NCBI GenBank assembly: GCA_031400715.1 | Contig: JANNQK010000249.1 | Location: 1 to 64,000, forward strand | Direction of reading: 5' to 3' | From: VFMC01 sp031400715 | GTDB lineage: Bacteria; Actinomycetota; Acidimicrobiia; Acidimicrobiales; Ilumatobacteraceae | DNA: 64,000 nucleotides | Shown here: in pieces, positions 52,213-61,003 of the stretch | Position numbering within the stretch: position 1 is the first letter of the stretch | Layout: each line of letters begins with the position of its first letter | Position numbers and translations under genes: made by a program | The notes under the pieces: generated by a model | What the model saw: the letters and a program-made list of their open reading frames with translations, nothing else | What the model was told of the DNA's origin: nothing | Databases searched by the model: none

Positions 52213-53168
52213 CGGTGGAGGTCGACGGCCTGACCGTGCGCTACGGCGATCTCGTGGCGGTGCACGAGGTCTCGTTCCGGGCCGAGCACGGCGAGGTGAC
52301 CGCAGTGCTCGGACCGAACGGAGCTGGGAAGACCAGCACGATCGAGGTCTGCGAGGGGTATCGACGCGCCAGCGCGGGTTCCGTACGCGTGCTCGGAATG
52401 GTGCCCGCCGACCACCAGCGGCAGCTCAGTGAGCGGATGGGCGTGATGCTGCAAGAAGGCGGGGTGTACCCGAGCGCTCGCGTCCGAGATGCGGTGCGGC
52501 ACTACTGCGACCTCTACGGGCGCGGCGTCGATCCCGATGCACTGGTCGGTGCGGTGGGGCTCGCCGAACGATCGAGCACGACGTGGCGCCGGCTCAGCGG
52601 AGGCGAGAAGCAGCGACTGTCGCTCGCCCTCGCCCTTGCCTGTCGACCCGACGTCGCCTTCCTCGACGAACCCACGTCCGGTGTCGATGTCCTCGGTCGC
52701 GACACGATCCGGGCGATCGTCCGCGATCTCGCAGCCGGCGGGTGCGCGGTGGTGCTGGCCACCCACGAGCTCGACGAGGCCGAACGGTTGGCCGACCGCG
52801 TGGTGATCTTCGATCGGGGCGAGGTGATCGCCGACGGCACGCTGAACGAGCTTCGTCACGGTCATGACGAGATCCGGTTCCGAAGCGCCACGGGTCTCGA
52901 TCTCGAATCGCTCGCCACGGCCACCGGGCTCACCGCTTCTGCGGTCGGTCCTGATGAGTACCTCGTGCGTACCGCAGCCGACCCGCAGGTGGTCTCACGG
53001 TTGAGTGGCTGGCTCGGCGATCACGGGCATCCCCTCACCGATCTGCGCGCGGGCGCGCAGCGGCTCGAGGACGTCTTCCGGAGGCTCACCGCTGCTGCTG
53101 CCGACGGGTCCCGGAGCGACTCGACGGGGGATGGCGACGGCTCAGGCGCCGACGAGGCGTCACGGTGA
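52206..53168 (+). CDS. ABC transporter ATP-binding protein (ABC-2 type)
   Basis: A 320-residue ATPase. Walker A GPNGAGKTST, signature LSGGEKQRLSLALAL, Walker B VAFLDEPTSG and the H-loop ATHELDEAE are complete; the family is the DrrA/CcmA-like exporters. A C-terminal extension (about 225-320) is common in this group. Short coupled ORFs precede the ATG. The permease follows with a GTGA overlap. Such ABC-2 pairs sit next to heme/cytochrome oxidase genes in many Actinobacteria, but the cargo is unknown. Confidence 0.92.
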   Translation: MSAVEVDGLTVRYGDLVAVHEVSFRAEHGEVTAVLGPNGAGKTSTIEVCEGYRRASAGSVRVLGMVPADHQRQLSERMGVMLQEGGVYPSARVRDAVRHYCDLYGRGVDPDALVGAVGLAERSSTTWRRLSGGEKQRLSLALALACRPDVAFLDEPTSGVDVLGRDTIRAIVRDLAAGGCAVVLATHELDEAERLADRVVIFDRGEVIADGTLNELRHGHDEIRFRSATGLDLESLATATGLTASAVGPDEYLVRTAADPQVVSRLSGWLGDHGHPLTDLRAGAQRLEDVFRRLTAAAADGSRSDSTGDGDGSGADEASR

Positions 53169-53899
53169 GCCGGCTGTCCGCCCAGGTTCGCACCGAGCTC
53201 CAACTCGTCGCACGCAATGGGGAGCAGCTGCTGCTCACGCTCGGCATCCCGGTGATGCTGCTCGTGTTCTTCAGCCTGGTCGACGTGCTGCCCACCGGCA
53301 CCGGGGACCCCATCGACTTCCTGGCTCCCGGCGTGCTCGCGTTGGCCGTGATGAGCACGGCGATGGTGAGCCTCGGCATCGGCACCGGCTTCGAGCGCGC
53401 CTATCAGGTGTTGAAGCGCCTCGGCGCCACCCCGCTCGGACGGGGCAACCTCATCGCAGCCAAGATCGTCGCCGTCGTGGCGGTCGAGCTCGCCCAGTTC
53501 GCCGTCCTCGTGCCGATCGCCGTGGTGCTGGGCTGGAGCCCGCCGTCACCGAACTGGCTGTTGGCGGTTGTCGCCGTCGTGGTGGGAACGGTCGCGTTCG
53601 CCGGCATCGGCCTCACGATGGCCGGCCGATTGCGGGGCGAGGTCAACCTCGCGGCACAGAACGGCCTCTACCTCGTGCTGTTGCTGCTGGGGGGAATGAT
53701 CATCCCCTTCGACGAGCTGCCCGCACCACTGCGGACGTTCGCCCGGGTGCTCCCGTCGGGGGCGTTGGCCGATGTGCTGCGCGATGCGCTCGCCGATGCG
53801 GGTTCACGCCCGGGCACGAGTTGGATCGTGTTGGCAGCCTGGGCTGTCGTGACCCCGCCGGTGGCGCGGGCGCTGTTCCGCTTCGAGGGCCACCGGTGA
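53165..53899 (+). CDS. ABC-2 type transporter permease
   Basis: A 244-residue membrane protein with six predicted helices, for example GEQLLLTLGIPVMLLVFFSL and WLLAVVAVVVGTVAFAGIGL. The ABC-2 region before the last helices (NGLYLVLLLLGGMIIPFDEL) fits the family. The GTG overlaps the ATPase stop. It ends 47 bp before the convergent ctaG gene. Confidence 0.9.
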   Translation: MSRLSAQVRTELQLVARNGEQLLLTLGIPVMLLVFFSLVDVLPTGTGDPIDFLAPGVLALAVMSTAMVSLGIGTGFERAYQVLKRLGATPLGRGNLIAAKIVAVVAVELAQFAVLVPIAVVLGWSPPSPNWLLAVVAVVVGTVAFAGIGLTMAGRLRGEVNLAAQNGLYLVLLLLGGMIIPFDELPAPLRTFARVLPSGALADVLRDALADAGSRPGTSWIVLAAWAVVTPPVARALFRFEGHR

Positions 53900-53946
53900 C
53901 CACATCGTCATCTGGGGCTCAGGCCTGCACGACGGGTCAGGCAGCC

Positions 53947-54906
53947 TCATTGCGCATTCGGCGCCGAGGGTGACATCGGTTGCGGGGGATCGGAGCGATC
54001 GAACGCCGCCGTGACCTCGTCGTAGGTGAGGGTCGTCTCGTCGTTGCCGACGATCTCGGCTGCGGGAATGCGCTCCGAGCGGACGTAGGTGTTCTCGCGT
54101 TCGAAGTCGCGTGAGAACCGCTTGAAGAACAAGAAGACGACGATCGACCAGAGGAACATGCCCCCACCGATCTTCATCAGAGCTCCGGCGATCTGCTGAT
54201 CATCTGTCGGGCTGAGACCCCACACCCGTACCGGCGTGTTGTAGTGCTTGTACACGGTGCCCTCGGCGAAGGTGAGCCAACCTGCGGGCACGGTGGGCAC
54301 GACGCTCATCAGGAACAGGTAGATGCACTTGCCGAGATGGCCGAGGCGAAGCTCCTCGAACGGTCCGAGCACGGGACACCACATCAGCGTCGCCGTCGTG
54401 ACGACCAGGAGGTGCAGGCCGTAGTGGAGCGGGCCGTTCTCCGTCGAAGCGTTCACGAGCACCGGGATGTGCAGGATCATCACGACGACGTTGAAGATCA
54501 CGCCGGCGACAACAGCGGTGGTGAAGTACCGGAAGACGCGGTACGCCTTTCCTTCGCCGATGATCGTGCGCGCCATCCAGGTGGGGATCGACATCAGCGC
54601 CAGCGGCGGCACGAGGTAGCTGAACACCAGGTGCTGGAACATGTGCACCGAATACAGGTAGTTCTCACCGATGTCGTGCACCGGCCAATCGGCTGCGAAC
54701 CAGAACAGGCCAACGGCTCCGGTGAAGCACGCAATCTGTCGCCGGCTGACCGGTGCCTGCCCGGCCGGCACGGCCCGCGGCCCGATGACTCGTGCCATGT
54801 ACACGTACGCGCCGATGAAGAACACGACGAGTGCCCACACCTCCGGGTGGGCATTGAAAGCCCATGGATCAGTGAAGGTCGTTGCGCTGGTGGTGTCGGC
54901 GAACAC
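53947..54906 (-). CDS. ctaG: Cytochrome c oxidase assembly factor CtaG (caa3_CtaG type)
   Basis: A 319-residue membrane protein, about seven helices, with the histidines and aromatic residues of the caa3_CtaG family (YLYSVHMFQHLVFSYLVPPL, HYGLHLLVVT). It is needed for insertion of copper into the oxidase. It is the last gene of the minus-strand oxidase cluster. A charged tail of about 60 residues follows the last helix. Confidence 0.87.
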   Translation of the reverse strand: MFADTTSATTFTDPWAFNAHPEVWALVVFFIGAYVYMARVIGPRAVPAGQAPVSRRQIACFTGAVGLFWFAADWPVHDIGENYLYSVHMFQHLVFSYLVPPLALMSIPTWMARTIIGEGKAYRVFRYFTTAVVAGVIFNVVVMILHIPVLVNASTENGPLHYGLHLLVVTTATLMWCPVLGPFEELRLGHLGKCIYLFLMSVVPTVPAGWLTFAEGTVYKHYNTPVRVWGLSPTDDQQIAGALMKIGGGMFLWSIVVFLFFKRFSRDFERENTYVRSERIPAAEIVGNDETTLTYDEVTAAFDRSDPPQPMSPSAPNAQ

Positions 54907-54960
54907 TGGTCGCCTCCGAAGGTGAGGTCATGGGGGTCAGGAGTTCGGGGTCAGCTCTGG

Positions 54961-55320
54961 TCAGGTGGGGCTGAAGAAGCGGAACGTGGCGAGGAAGGCC
55001 ATGTACACGAGGATCGCGAGGATGAGCCCGGTGTAGAACAGGTAGCTGAAGATCTTGCTGTCGCCCTTGAGGTGCATGAACAGCGAGGCGACCATGACGA
55101 ACTTGATCGCCATCAGCGTCAGCAGCGTGGGCAGGAAGAACGGTCCGAAGTCGATCCAGTAGGTGGACGTCTCGAGCGCCGTGATGGCAGCCAGGATGAT
55201 CGCGACCTTGACGTAGTAACTGTCGGGCTTGTGCTCGTGCACGTGCGGTTCGTGTGCGTCGTGGTGCTCGTGGCCGTCATGCCCATCGGCGTGATCGACG
55301 TGTTCCGCGGTGGTGCTCAT
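54961..55320 (-). CDS. Cytochrome c oxidase subunit IV (COX4-type)
   Basis: A 119-residue protein with a His/Asp/Glu-rich N-terminus (HVDHADGHDGHEHHDAHEPH, a potential metal-binding stretch) and three helices, including LPTLLTLMAIKFVMVASLFM and FYTGLILAILVYMAFL, typical of prokaryotic subunit IV. The ATG at 55320 is 11 bp after the ctaE stop. Confidence 0.85.
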   Translation of the reverse strand: MSTTAEHVDHADGHDGHEHHDAHEPHVHEHKPDSYYVKVAIILAAITALETSTYWIDFGPFFLPTLLTLMAIKFVMVASLFMHLKGDSKIFSYLFYTGLILAILVYMAFLATFRFFSPT

Positions 55321-55331
55321 GTGGGCCTCGC

Positions 55332-55952
55332 TCAGGTCGGGATCAGGTAGACGAGGGTGAAGATGATGATCCACACGACGTCGACGAAGTGCCAGTAGAG
55401 ACCGACGAGCTCGACCACCTCGGCCTTGTCGCCGGGGATGCGACCACGCTTGTTGACGCCCACCAGGGCCATCAACATGATGATGCCCACCGTGACGTGC
55501 ACACCGTGGAAGCCGGTGAGGGTGTAGAAGCTCGAGCTGAACAGGCTGGACGTGAAGCCCACGCCCTCGCGATAGAACGCCGTGAACTCGTAGACCTGGC
55601 CACCGACGAACGTGGCGCCGAGCAGCGCGGTGACCGTGAGCCACAGGTTGGTGCGACGATCGTCTTTCTGGGCAGCGGCCGACACGGCCAGCACCATGGT
55701 GAGCGAGCTCATCAACAGCACGAAGCTCGACATCGACGTGAACGGGATGTCGAAGATCTGGTCGGGGCCGGCATCGGCTGGGTGACGACCTCGGTACAGC
55801 ATGTAGGTGGAGATGAGGCCGCCGAACAGCAGGCACTCGCTGCCGAGGAACAGCCACATCGCCATCTTGTTGTTGCTGAGCCCGGTGGAGGTGGCGTGAC
55901 CGCCGTGGGCATGCCCGTCGGAGACGGGTTCGTGGACAGCGATGTCAGCCAA
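55332..55952 (-). CDS. ctaE: Cytochrome c oxidase subunit III
   Basis: A 206-residue subunit with five helices. It has KMAMWLFLGSECLLFGGLIS near the N-terminus and the conserved TGFHGVHVTVG and VGLYWHFVDVVWI motifs. The TTG start at 55952 lies inside the end of ctaD (8-bp overlap) with AAGGAG 10 nt upstream. The His-rich N-terminus follows the start. It is a normal subunit III. Confidence 0.9.
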   Translation of the reverse strand: MADIAVHEPVSDGHAHGGHATSTGLSNNKMAMWLFLGSECLLFGGLISTYMLYRGRHPADAGPDQIFDIPFTSMSSFVLLMSSLTMVLAVSAAAQKDDRRTNLWLTVTALLGATFVGGQVYEFTAFYREGVGFTSSLFSSSFYTLTGFHGVHVTVGIIMLMALVGVNKRGRIPGDKAEVVELVGLYWHFVDVVWIIIFTLVYLIPT

Positions 55953-57960
55953 TGGTCGCCAACTCCTTGTTGGTCCCGCCACCGTCGACCGGCGGGTCGT
56001 AGTCCGAATCGTCGGCGACCGACGGCTCGAGTGCCCACGCGAACATTGCGATGAGCACGATGAAACCACCGACCACGATCAGCAGGCGGTTGTAGATCAC
56101 GCCGTACCCCATGAGCGGCAAGGCGAAGGCGAGGATGATCGGCCAGTACGAGGGCGACGGCAGATGGATGTGCTTGTCGCCCTTGGCCTCTTCGGCAGCA
56201 AGGATCTCCTCGCCGGACGCGACCTTGCGCACCTCACCTGAATCGTGGTCGACCTCGTACTTGCGATGGAAGAACTCATCGAGCGCGTGCACAGTCGGAA
56301 TCGCGTCGAAGTTGTGCTCCTTCGGCGGGCTGGCGGTCATCCACTCCAGGCTTCGGGCATCCCAAGGGTCGAGTGGCGCCTTCGCCGTCGTCGACGACTT
56401 CTTGTGGGTCTGCCACACGTTGAGCAGGAACATCCCGACCCCGACAGCGAGAACGAACGAACCAACCGATGAGACCCGGTTCCAGAACCCGATGTTGAAG
56501 AATCCCTCGCCTGCACGGGCCTCGGTCCAGTTCATCGTTCGACGCGGCATGCCCTGCAAACCGATGACGTGCATGGGGCCGAAGGTCAGGTTCATGCCGA
56601 TGATCATCAGCCAGAAGTTCCACTTGCCGATGCGCTCGCTGAGCATCTTGCCGAACATCTTCGGCCACCAGTAGTAGAAGCCGGCGAAGAAGCCGAGAAC
56701 GGCCCCGCCGAAGATCACGTAGTGGAAGTGAGCGACGATGTAGTAGGTGTCGGTCTGTTGGGTGTCGCTGGGTGCCACTGCATGGGTCACACCCGACAAT
56801 CCACCGATCGTGAACTGCACCACCAGGCCGATCGCGAACAACATCGATGTCGTGAACCACAACTTGCCGCCCCACATGGTGAGCGTCCAGTTCACGATCT
56901 TCACGCCGGTGGGGATCGCGATCAGCATCGTCGCGACCGAGAACACGGCGACGCTCACCGGGCCGAGGCCGCTGGCGAACATGTGGTGAGCCCACACGCC
57001 CCATCCGACGAACCCGATCGCAGCGCCGGAGAACACGACGAAGCGGTATCCGAACAGCGGCTTGCGGCTGAACACCGGCAGGATCTCGGACACCATGCCG
57101 AAGGCAGGGAGCACCAAGATGTACACCTCCGGGTGCCCGAAGATCCAGAACAGGTGCTGCCAGAGCAATGGGTCGGCGCCAGCCGACACGTCGAAGAACG
57201 TGGCATCGAACTCGCGCTGGAACATCAGCAGGAACAACGCCACGGTGATGACGGGGATCGCGAACACCAGCAGGAACTGCACCACCAGGATCATCCACGT
57301 GAAGATCGGCATCTTCATCAGCGTCATTCCCGGTGCCCGCATGTTGAGGATGGTCACGATCAGGTTGAGCGCGCCGGTGAGCGAGGCGATACCAGTGATC
57401 TGCAGGCCGAGGCCCCAGAAATCGATGCCGTGACTGGGTGAGAACAGAGCGTTGGCGTTCGGCTGGTACATGAACCACCCGCCATCGGCAGCACCGCCGA
57501 GGAACCAGGACGTGTTGAGGAACAGACCACCGGCGAGGAAGCACCAGAAACCGAATGCGTTGAGGCGCGGGAACGCGACGTCACGCGCACCGATCTGCAG
57601 CGGGATCATGTAGTTCGCGAACGCAGCAGCCATGGGCATCACGAACAGGAAGATCATCGTGGTGGCGTGCATCGTGAACATCTCGTTGTACAGCCCGGCG
57701 CTGAGCACCGTGCCCTCCGGACCGGCGAGTTGCAGCCGGATGAGCAACGCTTCGACGCCGCCCACCAAGAAGAAGAACATCGCCACGACGCCGTACATGA
57801 TGCCGAGCTTCTTGTGGTCGACGGTGAACACCCATGATCGCCACCCCGTGGTGGCGACGGGGCGGCGAAGCACGCCGAATGCCTTCGCGGGGGTGACGGC
57901 GGCGGAAGCGCCGGCGCCGGCGAGCGCCGGCACGGTGTCGGGTCGTTCGATGATGGCCAT
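55945..57960 (-). CDS. ctaD: Cytochrome c oxidase subunit I
   Basis: A 671-residue catalytic subunit. All metal ligands are present: low-spin heme His in FTMHATTMIFLF (H98), CuB His and cross-linked Tyr in FGHPEVYILVLP, two CuB His in GVWAHHMFASG and heme ligands in VAHFHYVIFGG. The Glu in GHPEV indicates type A1. A C-terminal extension after about residue 560 includes two more helices (about 595-640). It is followed downstream by ctaE and preceded by ctaC. Confidence 0.97.
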   Translation of the reverse strand: MAIIERPDTVPALAGAGASAAVTPAKAFGVLRRPVATTGWRSWVFTVDHKKLGIMYGVVAMFFFLVGGVEALLIRLQLAGPEGTVLSAGLYNEMFTMHATTMIFLFVMPMAAAFANYMIPLQIGARDVAFPRLNAFGFWCFLAGGLFLNTSWFLGGAADGGWFMYQPNANALFSPSHGIDFWGLGLQITGIASLTGALNLIVTILNMRAPGMTLMKMPIFTWMILVVQFLLVFAIPVITVALFLLMFQREFDATFFDVSAGADPLLWQHLFWIFGHPEVYILVLPAFGMVSEILPVFSRKPLFGYRFVVFSGAAIGFVGWGVWAHHMFASGLGPVSVAVFSVATMLIAIPTGVKIVNWTLTMWGGKLWFTTSMLFAIGLVVQFTIGGLSGVTHAVAPSDTQQTDTYYIVAHFHYVIFGGAVLGFFAGFYYWWPKMFGKMLSERIGKWNFWLMIIGMNLTFGPMHVIGLQGMPRRTMNWTEARAGEGFFNIGFWNRVSSVGSFVLAVGVGMFLLNVWQTHKKSSTTAKAPLDPWDARSLEWMTASPPKEHNFDAIPTVHALDEFFHRKYEVDHDSGEVRKVASGEEILAAEEAKGDKHIHLPSPSYWPIILAFALPLMGYGVIYNRLLIVVGGFIVLIAMFAWALEPSVADDSDYDPPVDGGGTNKELATIG

Positions 57961-57973
57961 CTGGGGTGCTCCG

Positions 57974-59198
57974 TCAGTTCCGCTCGAGGAGGTACGCGAT
58001 GATCTGGTCGATCTGGGTTTCGTTCAGGCCGAGGGCCGGCATGCCGCGGACCTTGCCGCCACTCTCGGCCTTCTGGGCGTCGCTGGCGTACATCGGCTTC
58101 TTGGCAGGCGCGTTGCGGAGCCACTCGCGCAGGTCGACGGCGTTCAGGCATTCCTCGGTCACGCCTTGGAGGTAGAGAGCGCCGAACTCCTCGGGAGACG
58201 CATTCCACACCCGATCGCGGCACTCCTGCGTGAGCAGGTCCCACGTCGCACCGGCGAAGGTGTTGCGCGTCATGAGGTGGGTGAGGTTGGGAGCTGCACC
58301 CGACACCACGAACTGGTCGGGGTTGGCGAGCACCGGTGTCACCTCTCCATCGGGTGACGTGGTGCTGAGGCCATTGACCTGGTGGCAGTAGGCACAGTTG
58401 GCGGTGAAGGTCGCCTCGCCGAGCGCGGCCTGCGATCCAGCCTCGGGACGGACGTACTCCTCGACCTGGTTCGCCACCCACGTGTCGAAGTCGGCCTGGT
58501 CGAGCGCGACGGCCTCCATCTTCATGTTGGCGTGGCTGAGGCCGCAGAACTCGGTGCACTGGCCGGCGTAGATGCCCGGCTGGTTGGCCTGCATCCGCAG
58601 CGAGTGGACACGGCCGGGAACGGTGTCCTTCTTGCCGTTGAGCGCGGGGGATCCAGAACGAATGGATGACGTCACGGCTGGTGAGGCGGAGCATGACGTT
58701 GGTGTTCGCAGGAATCACCAGCTGTCCGCTGGTGACGATCGGTGTGGGGATCCCCCCACAGCCCTCCTGCGCGGGATAGTCGTACTCCCACCACCACTGC
58801 TGACCGGTGACGTTGATGATGCATTCGGTGTCGGACGACTCGGCGAGATCGAAGATGGTGCTGACCGTCGGGATGCCCACGCCGACCAGGATGAGCGCGG
58901 GCAGGATGGTGAGGGCGATCTCGAGCGCCGGCTTGCCATGTGTCTGCTCGGGCATCGGCTGGCCCTTGTCGCGATAGCGGACGACGACGAACGCAACCAC
59001 ACTCATCACGATCACGCCGACGATGCCGGCCACCATGAAAATCGGCCACTGCAGATCATGGATCTTCTGCGCGTTCTCACCCTTGGGCTGCCACGTGTCC
59101 TGGGGTGCGTCTTTCGCGCAGCCTCCCAGCACGACGGCTGACGCGGCGGTGAGGCCGAGCACGAGCGCTCTGCGACGACTTGTCCTACGACGGGTCAT
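57974..59198 (-). pseudogene. ctaC: Cytochrome c oxidase subunit II with fused cytochrome c, broken by a +1 frameshift
   Basis: CuA-carrying subunit. The ATG at 59198 starts a lipoprotein signal (LVLGLTAASAVVLGGC). It has two helices and then the CuA domain, with QWWWEYDYPAQEGCGG and, after the shift, GQCTEFCGLSHANMKMEAV. A CxxCH heme c motif (CAYCH, near residue 270) and its Met-bearing end follow, so this is a caa3-type subunit of 407 residues if repaired. At 58646-58650 five G (plus strand) replace the four expected; the frame changes between HSFWIP and ALNGKKD. Both halves match the family without loss, so a sequence error or very recent mutation is likely. ctaD follows 13 bp downstream. 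Confidence 0.88.
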
Positions 59199-59260
59199 GT
59201 ACGGCACGGTCCTCACGGTAGCCAGCTTGGTGATTCGTTGGTTGTTGACGGCGCCATGAC

Positions 59261-60406
59261 TCACGGCACCACGATTTCGACGGTGGCGCCTTGGACATCG
59301 GGCACGACGAAGGTGTATGGCTCGGCCGAACCGGCGCTCGACTTCGGGAACTTGAGCGTCATGAACTGACGGCCATCAGGCTCGACCAGCGTGGTGCACG
59401 TGACGGGCTTCTCGGTGACTTGCGTGCCGTTCACATCGGAGGTGAACGCGCCGAGCGTCGCCGTGAGGCGCACGGTCCGATCGCTCAGGTTGCGGAACAT
59501 GATGTTCGATGTGTTGCTTCGCTGGAGCGTGACGGTGCGGCTGTACACGCCGGTGCCGACCTGTTGGCCGTACAACTGGCCCTCGTCGTTGAAGATGATC
59601 GTGGCCGCGACGTTGCTCTTGGCAGCGACCGTTTGGGAGCCGTTCTTGTCAGCCTCGGTCTCTTCGTTGTCAGCGCACACGGACGGCTCGCTGGCGACCG
59701 TTTCGTGCTCGTGCAACGGCCGTTCACCATCGATCGCCATGACGGCACCAGTGCTGACCAGGCCGAGCGTTGCGATCGTGCAGATGCCACCGATGACGCT
59801 GGTCTTCAACGTGGCCTTGCTGGCGAACAGGAAACCGCCCAGGGTGATCAGGGCGGCAACGATGCCGAACACGGCCGGGCCGGCCTCCTTCGAGAGGAAC
59901 AGCATGATCCGTGAGAAGGAGTAGATGACCACCGTGAGGCCCACGGCGCCGAGCACGGGGAACTCCATCGGATGCATGATCCGACTCCGGACGGAGGCGT
60001 TGAACTGCTTGTCGGCCGAGGCCCTGTCGGCCCAGGCACCGACCAACCATTCGAACCACGCGATCAGCAACACGACGATGCCGGCCTTGAACACCACCGG
60101 CGTCGCGACCAGACCGATGGCGACGAGCGCTCCACCGACGGCGCCGATCGCGGGCCACATGCTGTTGCCGGGTCGGGGCTGCGCCGCAGCAGAGGTGGTG
60201 GTGACGCCACTCTGCATCCCGCCGACGTTGGAGTCGCGCACCCAGAAGTTGATCACCATGAGGAACGACAGCGCGATCGCGACGGAGATGAGACCGATCG
60301 CCGCCGTCCACGCGGTTGCGCCGTCGTAGCTGACGCCGAAGACGACGGCCGCAACGACAGCGATGACGGTGCCGCCGATGAAGAGTTTGGAACCCGTGGT
60401 GAACAT
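59261..60406 (-). CDS. Seven-helix membrane protein with cupredoxin-like domain, in the oxidase cluster
   Basis: A 381-residue protein. Seven predicted helices (about residues 7-225, for example LFIGGTVIAVVAAVVFGVSY and AIGAVGGALVAIGLVATPVVF) precede an extracytoplasmic beta domain (about 260-381) with NIMFRNLSDRTVRLTATLG and a single Cys (VTCTTLVEP). It looks like a cupredoxin fold without the full copper ligand set. Its place between ctaC and the subunit III-like gene, and the 15-bp gap to that gene, argue for a role in the oxidase. I do not recognise the family; the function is unknown. Confidence 0.65.
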   Translation of the reverse strand: MFTTGSKLFIGGTVIAVVAAVVFGVSYDGATAWTAAIGLISVAIALSFLMVINFWVRDSNVGGMQSGVTTTSAAAQPRPGNSMWPAIGAVGGALVAIGLVATPVVFKAGIVVLLIAWFEWLVGAWADRASADKQFNASVRSRIMHPMEFPVLGAVGLTVVIYSFSRIMLFLSKEAGPAVFGIVAALITLGGFLFASKATLKTSVIGGICTIATLGLVSTGAVMAIDGERPLHEHETVASEPSVCADNEETEADKNGSQTVAAKSNVAATIIFNDEGQLYGQQVGTGVYSRTVTLQRSNTSNIMFRNLSDRTVRLTATLGAFTSDVNGTQVTEKPVTCTTLVEPDGRQFMTLKFPKSSAGSAEPYTFVVPDVQGATVEIVVP

Positions 60407-60421
60407 GCGTGCCCTACCCGA

Positions 60422-61003
60422 TCACTTCGTGATGTAGACGACGAACCACAGTGCGACGTACATCGCGCTGAGGAAGTACCAGTACATGGCGTGCGCCGAG
60501 ATGATCTCGCGCTCGCTCGTGCGACCGCCGAGATAGCGCAGTGCGGCGACGGCGGTGAACACCAGGCCCACGATCATCAACGCCACGAATGTGCCGGTGA
60601 GTGCGTAGAACATCGTCTGATAGGTGCCGTCGCGCAGTGCCGCGCCCATCTGGCGATACACGAACGCCTGCGAGTTGATGACAGCGAGGCCGAGCAGCGC
60701 GACCAGCCCGAGGGCGAGCGATGTGTTGGTGCGTTGCTCTCGCCGAGCGGAGTACACCGCCCACTGGGCGAAGATCCCGATGAACAAGAACGCGATGAGC
60801 ATCACGTTCGTCGGCACGTCGGGCACCTTGATTCCGGCCGGCTTCCACTCGGCGCCGGCCACCGACAGCGCGTCTTGGCGGAAGCGGAGGTACAGGGCGA
60901 TGAGGCCGCCGAACAAGGTGGTGCCGGCCGCGCATCCGAGGGCCGTGCCGACGAACAGCTGACGGCGCGGGGCCGGCGGCGGTGCAGCAGGGAGTGCGTA
61001 CAT
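60422..61003 (-). CDS. Cytochrome c oxidase subunit III-like protein
   Basis: A 193-residue protein with five predicted helices. It has TTLFGGLIALYLRFRQDAL, a TMFYALTGTFVALMIVGLVF segment and a terminal ISAHAMYWYFLSAMYVALW, which parallels the subunit III pattern TGFHGVHV ... YWHFVDVVW but with fewer histidines. The ATG overlaps the stop of the subunit I-like gene (ATGA). It belongs with the ligand-less subunit I paralogue upstream rather than with ctaD. Confidence 0.75.
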   Translation of the reverse strand: MYALPAAPPPAPRRQLFVGTALGCAAGTTLFGGLIALYLRFRQDALSVAGAEWKPAGIKVPDVPTNVMLIAFLFIGIFAQWAVYSARREQRTNTSLALGLVALLGLAVINSQAFVYRQMGAALRDGTYQTMFYALTGTFVALMIVGLVFTAVAALRYLGGRTSEREIISAHAMYWYFLSAMYVALWFVVYITK

